From contig JAJYEB010000161.1 of NCBI GenBank assembly GCA_021790375.1, positions 1 through 5,139 on the forward strand: a DNA stretch of 5,139 bases. The letters are read 5' to 3'. This DNA comes from Chloroflexota bacterium (GTDB lineage: Bacteria; Chloroflexota; Limnocylindria; Limnocylindrales; CSP1-4). The notes beneath the pieces were generated by a model, which worked only from the letters and a program-made list of their open reading frames with translations, was not told the origin of the DNA and searched no databases. A program made the position numbers and the translations under genes. Positions 1-4,565 of this stretch are shown one piece after another. Within the stretch, counting starts at the first letter, position 1; the number at the start of each line of letters is the position of its first letter.

Positions 1-546
1 CTGCCCCTCGGGCACGAAGAACTGGATCGAGATCACCTTCACCCCGTACCGCTCGAGCGGCACGATCTTGTTGTCCGGGCTGGCGACCGGCTGCCCCTCC
101 ACGCCCAGCATCAGCGGGATGTTGGGTCCGGTGATGTCGGCGTCGATCAATCCCACGCTGGCTCCGTCCTGCGCCAGCGCGACCGCGAGGTTGGCCGCCA
201 CGGTGCTCTTGCCGACGCCGCCCTTCCCCGATGCGACCGCGACGATGTTCTTCACGCCGGGCAGGAGCTGCTGGGGCTGGACCGGGGTGGTGCGCCGCAC
301 GTTGCTGGTCCACGTCACGGCCACTTCCCGGGCACCGGCAGCCAGGAGCGCGGAGCGTGCGTTGCGCTCGATCTCGTCCTTGAGCGGGCATGCCGGGGTC
401 GTCAGCTCGATCGTGAACGCGACGGCGCCCCCGTCGGCGATGACGACGTCCTTGACCATGTTCAGGGTGACGATGTCGCGCCCGAGCTCCGGTTCCTGGA
501 CCGTGCGGAGCACGTCGAGCACGCGGCTGTCGTTGAGTTCGTTCAT
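1..546 (-). CDS. mrp: Mrp/ApbC-family Fe-S carrier P-loop ATPase, N-terminal 182 residues (3' end outside window)
   Basis: This gene reads leftward from an ATG at 546-544 and leaves the window in frame after 182 codons; the family is usually about 350-380 aa, so about half is present. Residues 5-80 form an N-terminal MIP18/DUF59 (FeS_assembly_P) domain, with EPELGRDIV at 18-26 and TTPACPLKDEIE at 49-60. The Mrp/NBP35 ATPase domain follows from about residue 98: deviant Walker A SGKGGVGKST at 106-115 with the signature Lys108, then the switch-region LIDADITGPNIP at 133-144. Many bacterial relatives have DADIYGPSxP here, so Tyr to Thr and Ser to Asn are mild variants. By family knowledge it binds and transfers Fe-S clusters in the cytoplasm; the CxxC cluster-ligand region would lie off the edge. 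The start is favoured because the DUF59 fold begins almost at once. The ribosome site is weak (ACGAGG, 14 bases upstream). It is divergent from the transporter, with no evident functional link. Confidence 0.95.
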   Translation of the reverse strand, partial: MNELNDSRVLDVLRTVQEPELGRDIVTLNMVKDVVIADGGAVAFTIELTTPACPLKDEIERNARSALLAAGAREVAVTWTSNVRRTTPVQPQQLLPGVKNIVAVASGKGGVGKSTVAANLAVALAQDGASVGLIDADITGPNIPLMLGVEGQPVASPDNKIVPLERYGVKVISIQFFVPEGQ

Positions 547-683
547 GCCTGGCGATCTGGCCTCGTGGTGCGTCTGTCGATGCGCGTGCGGCGTCCCGGC
601 CGCGGGCTCGCGATGGGCGCGAGGGCCGGCCTGGGTCACACCCATGCGCGATGGCCGTGATTTCGTGCGCCTGCAGCGCCGGA

Positions 684-689
684 ATCATA
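684..689 (-). promoter_or_regulatory. Possible -10 element for mrp
   Basis: On the minus strand the bases read TATGAT, five of six matches to TATAAT. Transcription would start near 677 and give a leader of about 130 bases before the mrp ATG. There is no TTGACA-like box 16-19 bases upstream and no TGn extension, so this is only a candidate in a region otherwise lacking leftward promoter signals. Confidence 0.25.
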
Positions 690-802
690 CGCGCGAGACC
701 GGCGGCGCACCGGCGGGCCGGCCGGAAGGGTCCGGATGGCGGCACGTACGCGAGCGTGCGCGGTTCGGGGGCAGGTTGCCCGCCCGCGCCGAGACTCCCG
801 AA

Positions 803-842
803 ATTCCTGCGGAATCCGGTCATTTACCGGCACGGCACGTGC
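803..842. promoter_or_regulatory. Cluster of three short inverted repeats upstream of the operon promoter (possible operators)
   Basis: Three inverted repeats lie nearly head to tail: ATTCC-TGC-GGAAT (803-815), CCGGT-CATTT-ACCGG (816-830) and the perfect 8-base palindrome GCACGTGC (835-842). They end 24 bases before the -35 box. A direct repeat CGGCACG occurs at 828-834 and 849-855, 21 bases apart, about two helical turns. The spacing upstream of -35 would suit an activator, or a regulator shared by both divergent genes. No known operator consensus was recognised, and short repeats are common in GC-rich DNA, so the role is inference. Confidence 0.35.
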
Positions 843-866
843 GATTCTCGGCACGATGGCCCTTGC

Positions 867-897
867 TTGACACGCCTTTCGGCCTGTGCCGTATACT
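867..897 (+). promoter_or_regulatory. Sigma70-type promoter of the polyamine ABC operon
   Basis: A perfect -35 box TTGACA (867-872) and a -10 box TATACT (892-897, five of six) are separated by 19 bases. Reading the -10 as GTATAC would shorten the spacer to 18 but fits worse. Both boxes stand out sharply in such GC-rich sequence. The spacer is longer than the optimal 17, which is common for promoters that need an activator. Transcription would start near 903-906, about 80 bases before the ATPase start codon, which argues that the open frame upstream of that codon is not translated. Confidence 0.7.
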
Positions 898-907
898 CCC
901 GACCCTA

Positions 908-929
908 CTGGAACCCGGCAGGGTTGCAG
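908..929 (+). promoter_or_regulatory. Stem-loop at the predicted 5' end of the operon mRNA
   Basis: AACCC (912-916) pairs with GGGTT (921-925) across a GGCA tetraloop. After one G-G mismatch, CTG (908-910) pairs with CAG (927-929). The structure begins within a few bases of the predicted transcript start. It may protect the 5' end from decay, or be part of an operator; it matches no riboswitch class that I recognise. Confidence 0.4.
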
Positions 930-968
930 GATCCCGCGTACCGGTCGGCTTCCCCCCGCGCGCCCCAG

Positions 969-974
969 AAGGAG
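969..974 (+). promoter_or_regulatory. Ribosome binding site for the ATPase gene, with long spacing
   Basis: AAGGAG is the strongest Shine-Dalgarno match in the leader but lies 12 bases before the GTG at 987, longer than the usual 5-9. A weaker AGG at 980-982 is closer. Together with the promoter position this supports the GTG at 987 as the start, probably with moderate translation efficiency. Confidence 0.55.
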
Positions 975-986
975 TGGCCAGGTCAC

Positions 987-2114
987 GTGCCGGAGATCGA
1001 CGTCCGTCTCGTCGACGTCACCAAGCGGTTCGGCCCCGATGTCGTCGCGGTCGACCACATCAACCTCGAGGTCAGGGACGGCGAGTTCTTCTCGCTCCTG
1101 GGGCCGTCCGGCTGCGGCAAGACGACGACCCTGCGCATGATCGGCGGGTTCGAGGAACCGACCAGCGGGCTCATCGAGCTGCAGGGCCAGGACGTCACCT
1201 GGCTGCCCCCGTACCGCCGCAACGTCAACACGGTCTTCCAGAACTACGCGCTCTTCCCCCACCTCTCGATCTACGAGAACGTGGCCTTCGGGCTGCGGCG
1301 CCGCAAGGTCGCCGACAAGGAGATCCGGCGGCGCGTGGCCGAGATGCTCGAGCTGGTCGAGCTCCCCGGCTACGAGAAGCGACGCCCGGGCCAGATCTCC
1401 GGCGGCCAGGCGCAGCGGGTCGCGCTCGCGCGCGCGCTCATCAACCGGCCGGCGGTGCTGCTGCTGGACGAGCCCCTCGGGGCCCTCGACCTCAAGCTCC
1501 GCAAGCAGATGCAGGTGGAGCTGAAGCGCATCCAGCAGGAGGTCGGGATCACGTTCATATACGTGACCCACGACCAGGAGGAGGCGATGACGATGTCCGA
1601 TCGCATCGCCGTGATGAGCGCCGGTCACTACGAGCAGCTCGGCACGCCCGAGGAGCTGTACGAGCGGCCGACCACGCGGTTCGTCGCCGGGTTCCTGGGC
1701 GTCAGCAACATGCTGCGCGGCCAGCGGCAGGGGGAGGACGGCGGCTACGCCATCGTCGAGGTCGTGGGCGGGGCGCGGGTGCGCGTCCCACGCGAGCGGC
1801 TGAACGGGCGCGCGGACGTCGAAGTGGGGGTCCGCCCGGAGAAGATCCGGATGCTGTCCGCGGGGGCAGCCTCGGCGGAGCGCCTCAACCGGCTCGACGG
1901 CCGCATCATCCACGCGAGCTACATGGGGGTGAGCACCCAGTACATCGTCCGTGTCGCCGACGAGGCCGACCTGACCGTCTACGAACAGAACGTCGAACGG
2001 ACCGAGGAGGGTTCCATCCATCGGCCCGGCGAGACCGTGAGCCTCGCCTGGCCACCGGAGCACACGTTCGTCATTCGCGAGGCCGGCGCCGTCGACGGCG
2101 CACAGGAGGCCTGA
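987..2114 (+). CDS. potA: Polyamine-type ABC importer ATP-binding protein (PotA-like)
   Basis: This 375-residue cytoplasmic ATPase powers the importer encoded downstream. All nucleotide-binding motifs are present in order: Walker A GPSGCGKTT (39-47), Q-loop Gln85 in VFQNYALFPH, signature ISGGQAQR (137-144, Ile for the usual Leu), Walker B VLLLDEP (157-163) with catalytic Glu162, D-loop GALD (165-168) and switch His195 in VTHDQ. A regulatory TOBE-type domain occupies about 235-360, with GVRPEKIRM at 281-289 as the usual entry motif. Length and layout fit PotA and related polyamine/Fe(III)/2-aminoethylphosphonate ATPases; the neighbours make polyamine the best guess. GTG at 987 is chosen because the homologous region starts there (PEIDVRLVDVTKRFG) and the promoter lies at 867-897, so the in-frame sequence upstream is leader. 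The next gene begins 50 bases after its TGA. Confidence 0.95.
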   Translation: MPEIDVRLVDVTKRFGPDVVAVDHINLEVRDGEFFSLLGPSGCGKTTTLRMIGGFEEPTSGLIELQGQDVTWLPPYRRNVNTVFQNYALFPHLSIYENVAFGLRRRKVADKEIRRRVAEMLELVELPGYEKRRPGQISGGQAQRVALARALINRPAVLLLDEPLGALDLKLRKQMQVELKRIQQEVGITFIYVTHDQEEAMTMSDRIAVMSAGHYEQLGTPEELYERPTTRFVAGFLGVSNMLRGQRQGEDGGYAIVEVVGGARVRVPRERLNGRADVEVGVRPEKIRMLSAGAASAERLNRLDGRIIHASYMGVSTQYIVRVADEADLTVYEQNVERTEEGSIHRPGETVSLAWPPEHTFVIREAGAVDGAQEA

Positions 2115-2145
2115 GCATCTCGCGCGGCAGCTTGCTGGGCAGTCC

Positions 2146-2156
2146 AGAGGAGGAGG
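2146..2156 (+). promoter_or_regulatory. Strong ribosome binding site of the binding-protein gene
   Basis: An extended purine run AGAGGAGGAGG contains a full AGGAGG (2151-2156) 8 bases before the ATG at 2165. It is the best Shine-Dalgarno site in the operon and fits high production of the substrate-binding protein. It also fixes the start inside a much longer open frame. Confidence 0.8.
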
Positions 2157-2164
2157 CGCACGCC

Positions 2165-3466
2165 ATGGATCAGATGGGCGAGAAGGGGCTTGGCAACGTG
2201 CTCGAGAAACGGCTCTCCCGACGCACCCTGCTGCTCCGCGGCGGGCAGGTCGCGGGCCTGGCGGGCGTGGGGGCGTTCCTGGCCGCGTGCTCCGGGAGCG
2301 CGGCGACCTCGGCGCCCACGCAGGCCGCGGCAGCGGCCACCACGGCCCCCGGCACGCCGGCAGCGGCATCGGCCGCCGCGTCTGCGGCAGCGTCTGCCGC
2401 CGCCAGCGCGCCGCCGCCGAGCGAAGGGCCCATGGGCACCATCCTCAACTTCGCCAACTGGCCGGCCTACATCGACGTGGCCACGAGCGGGCCGGACAAC
2501 GGCAAGTCGCCGACGCTCCTGGAGTTCACGAAGGCGACCGGGGTCAAGGTCAACTACCAGGAGAAGATCGACGACAACAACTCGTTCGTCGCGACCATCC
2601 GGGACCAGCTGAAGGCCGGGCTCGATACGGGCTGGGACCTCATGGTCCTGACCGACTGGATGGCGGCGCGGCTGATCAGCCTGGGCTGGATCTCGAAGAT
2701 CAACCAGGCCAACGTGCCGAACTGCCAGACGAACCTGGTCGACTCGCTGCGCAATCAGCCGTGGGACCCGCCCAACGACTACCACTACCCCTGGCAGTCG
2801 GGCATGACCGGCGTGGGGTACAGCAAGAAGTCCGTGGCCAAGGCCGGGATGCCGCCGCTCACCAGGATCGCGGATCTCTGGAACAGCAAGCTCGCCGGGC
2901 ACGTCACCTTCCTGACCGAGATGCGCGATACCTTCGGCCTGGGCGCGCTCAAGCTGGGGATCGATCCGGCGACCATCACCCTCGACCAGGTCAACCAGAT
3001 CGTCAGCGACATGACGCCGCTGGTCGCGCAGGGCCTGCGCTTCACCGGCAACTCGTACCTGCAGGATTTCGCGAACGGCAAGGTGTGGGCCGCCATGGTC
3101 TGGTCGGGCGACCTGGCCTCCTCGGGGAGCTCCGACGACACGTTCGTCTTCCCCGAGGAGGGGACGATGGTGTGGTCGGACAACATGCTGATCCCGAAGG
3201 GCGCCCAGCACCAGCGGGCGGCCGAGGCGATGATGAACTGGGTGTACCAGCCCAACATCGCCGCGCAGATCGAGGACTTCGTCTACTACGTCTGCCCGGT
3301 GAAGGGCGCCGACGCGGAGATCAAGAAGATCGACCCGCCGGCCGCGACGAACCCGCTGATCTTCCCCACCCCGGCCGTCGTGGCCAAGCAGCACGCGTTC
3401 AAGTCCCTGTCCATCGACGAGGACACGCAGTTCAACAACGCGTTCAACACCCTGATGGGCTCCTGA
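2165..3466 (+). CDS. potD: Polyamine-type extracellular substrate-binding lipoprotein (PotD/PotF-like, COG0687)
   Basis: This 433-residue protein captures the substrate outside the membrane. The leader has a twin-arginine motif SRRTLLL (18-24), a hydrophobic stretch (about 29-40) and a lipobox LAAC with lipidated Cys42, so it is probably a Tat-exported lipoprotein. Residues 43-87 are an Ala/Ser/Pro/Thr linker with a 4-residue repeat. The binding domain then matches PotD: NWPAYID (98-104), WDLMVLTDW (157-165), WQSGMTGVGYS (210-220), LTEMRDTFG (250-258), WSGDLA (313-318), VWSDNMLIPKGA (336-347). Compared from memory with E. coli PotD, Trp99, Tyr102, Trp313, Trp337, Asp339 and Tyr375 correspond to W34, Y37, W229, W255, D257 and Y293; Glu252 and Asp255 stand where PotD has D168 and E171. 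This conservation supports a polyamine ligand; the exact one cannot be read. The ATG has a strong ribosome site; the open frame upstream is a shadow. Confidence 0.95.
   Translation: MDQMGEKGLGNVLEKRLSRRTLLLRGGQVAGLAGVGAFLAACSGSAATSAPTQAAAAATTAPGTPAAASAAASAAASAAASAPPPSEGPMGTILNFANWPAYIDVATSGPDNGKSPTLLEFTKATGVKVNYQEKIDDNNSFVATIRDQLKAGLDTGWDLMVLTDWMAARLISLGWISKINQANVPNCQTNLVDSLRNQPWDPPNDYHYPWQSGMTGVGYSKKSVAKAGMPPLTRIADLWNSKLAGHVTFLTEMRDTFGLGALKLGIDPATITLDQVNQIVSDMTPLVAQGLRFTGNSYLQDFANGKVWAAMVWSGDLASSGSSDDTFVFPEEGTMVWSDNMLIPKGAQHQRAAEAMMNWVYQPNIAAQIEDFVYYVCPVKGADAEIKKIDPPAATNPLIFPTPAVVAKQHAFKSLSIDEDTQFNNAFNTLMGS
2366..2410 (+). repeat. 12-base coding repeat, (Ala-Ser-Ala-Ala)n linker of the binding lipoprotein
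   Basis: Serines at residues 69, 73, 77 and 81 recur every four residues in an otherwise all-alanine run, so the DNA has an imperfect 12-base period (for example GCGTCTGCGGCA followed by GCGTCTGCCGCC). The same bases form a perfect hairpin GCGGCAG-CGT-CTGCCGC (2384-2400). The stretch lies between the lipidated cysteine and the folded domain and acts as a flexible tether. Such repeats can change in copy number by slippage without shifting the frame. Confidence 0.8.
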
Positions 3467-3479
3467 CAAGCTCCACCGG

Positions 3480-3513
3480 CACCGGGCCGCCGTCGGGGGG
3501 CGACGGCCCGGTG
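3480..3513 (+). promoter_or_regulatory. GC-rich intercistronic hairpin between binding-protein and permease genes
   Basis: CACCGGG (3480-3486) and CCGTCG (3490-3495) pair with CGACGGCCCGGTG (3501-3513), leaving a 3-base bulge (3487-3489) and a loop of five G (3496-3500), for 13 base pairs. It begins 13 bases after the binding-protein stop codon and ends 13 bases before the permease ribosome site. No T-run follows, so it is not a typical intrinsic terminator. In binding-protein operons a hairpin here commonly stabilises the upstream mRNA part against 3' exonucleases and raises binding protein over permease; that role is inferred here. Confidence 0.65.
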
Positions 3514-3526
3514 ATCCTCACCCGCC

Positions 3527-3532
3527 AGGGGA
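3527..3532 (+). promoter_or_regulatory. Ribosome binding site of permease 1
   Basis: AGGGGA lies 7 bases before the ATG at 3540 and supports that start, the first codon of an N-terminus with the usual basic stretch before the first membrane segment. Confidence 0.6.
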
Positions 3533-3539
3533 TCGCCTG

Positions 3540-4565
3540 ATGTCGCGGACTCGCCACTCGCTTCGGCGGTTGCTCTCGCCGTACGTGCTCCTCGCGCCCG
3601 GCCTGCTGTGGCTCATCGTCTTCTTCGTGCTGCCCACCATCCAGATGTTCCTGTACTCGGTCTCGACCGGGAGCGTCGATTTCGGGTACAAGCTGACCTG
3701 GTCGTTCGACGCGTTCACCAGCATCCCGACGTACTTCTCGCGGCAGTTCGAGAACTCGCTGATCTACGGGACGCTCGCGACGGTCATCACGTTCCTGATC
3801 TCCTACCCCCTGGCCTACTTCATCGCCTTCCGGGGGGGCCGCTACAAGAACCTGATCCTGTTCCTGGTGATCGCGCCGTTCTTCACCAGCTTCCTGATCC
3901 GCACCATCTCCTGGCAGATCATCCTGGGCAACAACGGGCCGGTGATCGGCCTCATGCACGCGGTCGACGTCTTCCACCAGGTGCCCGAGAACTTCACCTT
4001 CATGGGCGAGCCGGTCGCCGTGGTGTCCGGGCTCGTGTACAACTACCTCCCCTTCATGACGCTGCCGCTCTACGTGGCGCTCGAGCGCATCGACCTGCGC
4101 CTGATCGAGGCCGCGCAGGACCTGTATGCCGGGCCGTGGCGGCCGCGGGGCTGGATCTACGGCGCGGTCGGCGGGGCGCTCCTCGGCGCGCTGATCGGCT
4201 TCGGGATCGACTGGGACGTCGCGATCTTCGCCGTGCTCGGGGCGGTGCTCGGCGCGGCCATGCTCGGGGCCTTCGTCTCCGAGTCGTTCCTGCGGGTGAC
4301 CTTCCCGCTCTCGCTGCCCGGCGTGTTCGCCGGCTCGCTGCTGACGTTCATCCCGGCGCTCGGCGACTACGTCAACGCCACGCTGCTGGGGAGCCCGAAG
4401 ACGCAGATGATCGGCAACGTCATCCAGGCGCGCTTTCTCACCTCCAACGACTACACGACGGCCTCGGCCCTCTCGTTCGTGCTGATGGTCGGGATCATCG
4501 TCGCCGTCATGATCTACGCGCGGATGCTCGGCACCGAGGACCTGAGCGGAGGAGCGATGATATGA
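3540..4565 (+). CDS. potB: Polyamine-type ABC transporter permease 1 (PotB-like) with an inserted membrane hairpin in the EAA loop
   Basis: This 341-residue inner-membrane permease is one half of the translocation pore; PotB-type proteins are usually about 275-300 aa. A basic N-terminus precedes membrane segments at about 14-40, 72-98, 104-130, 157-182, 257-277 and 309-330, the standard six. The cytoplasmic EAA coupling loop starts at LIEAAQDLYA (188-197) and resumes at SFLRVTFPLSLPG (249-261). In the family consensus the Glu of EAA and the Ile of IxLP are 16 residues apart; here the equivalents, Glu190 and Val253, are 63 apart, so about 47 residues are extra. The insert is a Gly/Ala/Leu-rich hydrophobic hairpin. 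The conserved Gly of the motif is Tyr196. The frame is continuous with high third-position GC, so no frameshift is needed. The gene follows the intercistronic hairpin and its ATGA end overlaps the next start. Confidence 0.93.
   Translation: MSRTRHSLRRLLSPYVLLAPGLLWLIVFFVLPTIQMFLYSVSTGSVDFGYKLTWSFDAFTSIPTYFSRQFENSLIYGTLATVITFLISYPLAYFIAFRGGRYKNLILFLVIAPFFTSFLIRTISWQIILGNNGPVIGLMHAVDVFHQVPENFTFMGEPVAVVSGLVYNYLPFMTLPLYVALERIDLRLIEAAQDLYAGPWRPRGWIYGAVGGALLGALIGFGIDWDVAIFAVLGAVLGAAMLGAFVSESFLRVTFPLSLPGVFAGSLLTFIPALGDYVNATLLGSPKTQMIGNVIQARFLTSNDYTTASALSFVLMVGIIVAVMIYARMLGTEDLSGGAMI
4137..4277 (+). other. About 47-residue glycine-zipper membrane-hairpin insertion splitting the EAA coupling loop of permease 1
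   Basis: Residues about 200-246 of permease 1 are absent from the ordinary EAA loop. They comprise a basic entry (WRPRG, 200-204), a first hydrophobic helix (about 205-223), a short acidic turn DWD (224-226) and a second hydrophobic helix (about 227-246). Glycines 204, 208, 212, 216 and 220 are spaced exactly four apart, and Gly234 and Gly238 continue the pattern in helix 2: the GxxxG pattern of tightly packed membrane helices. Two extra passes would leave both halves of the EAA loop on the cytoplasmic side. The exact edges are uncertain by several residues. The function is unknown. Confidence 0.8.
4173..4256 (+). repeat. Direct repeat linking the two helices of the permease insertion
   Basis: The 18 bases at 4173-4190 and at 4239-4256 match at 16 positions and lie 66 bases (22 codons) apart in the same frame. 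They encode the related GALLGA and GAVLGA cores of the two inserted helices. This is what a tandem duplication of one helix would leave, though biased Gly/Ala/Leu codon use could give the same similarity. Confidence 0.5.
4548..4554 (+). promoter_or_regulatory. Ribosome binding site of permease 2 inside the permease 1 gene
   Basis: GGAGGAG lies 7 bases before the ATG at 4562, within the last codons of permease 1. It fixes the start of permease 2 and, with the 4-base ATGA overlap, suggests translational coupling and matched amounts of the two permeases. Confidence 0.75.

Larger units (their letters stand above)
547..986. other. Divergent intergenic region between mrp and the transporter operon
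   Basis: These 440 bases hold no convincing gene: open frames across them have no ribosome site and encode Arg/Pro-rich sequence typical of out-of-frame GC-rich DNA. The right third carries the operon promoter and its leader. The rest holds short inverted repeats: CTCGCG/CGCGAG (607-612/618-623), TGGGT/ACCCA (632-636/640-644), ATTCC/GGAAT (803-807/811-815), CCGGT/ACCGG (816-820/826-830) and the palindrome GCACGTGC (835-842). A weak leftward -10 candidate for mrp, TATGAT, reads from 689 to 684, but no recognisable -35 lies at the proper distance. The region around 801-826 is locally A/T-rich for this genome, consistent with control DNA. No tRNA, riboswitch or transposon end was recognised. Confidence 0.7.

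Noticed and set aside
835..842. GCACGTGC as a specific regulator site by itself
   Set aside because: An 8-base GC-rich palindrome is expected by chance in this composition; it is kept only as part of the repeat cluster.
651..986. An upstream ATG start for the ATPase, adding 112 residues
   Set aside because: The promoter at 867-897 lies inside it, the added residues match nothing in the family, and homology begins at the GTG at 987.
68..2164. A very long plus-strand open frame reading into the binding-protein gene from far upstream
   Set aside because: It runs opposite mrp and out of frame through the ATPase gene, encodes Arg/Pro/Gly-rich sequence there, and the binding protein has its own strong ribosome site and signal peptide at 2165. 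It is a GC-rich shadow.
636..2369. Long minus-strand open frames opposite the ATPase, binding-protein and permease genes (also about 1979-3469 and 3444-4607)
   Set aside because: Each lies opposite a gene with complete family motifs, and their residue make-up is that of antisense GC-rich codons. No ribosome sites or recognisable domains.
3480..3513. Intrinsic terminator ending the operon after the binding protein
   Set aside because: No T-run follows the stem, and the two permeases that complete the transporter follow at once.
4137..4277. Intein, frameshift or mobile-element insertion inside permease 1
   Set aside because: The segment is too short and hydrophobic for an intein, both flanking motif halves are in one frame, third-position GC is unchanged, and no target duplication or terminal repeats are seen.
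4557..4559. ATG at 4557 as the permease 2 start
   Set aside because: It is in the permease 1 frame and stops after two codons; the ATG at 4562 opens the PotC frame.
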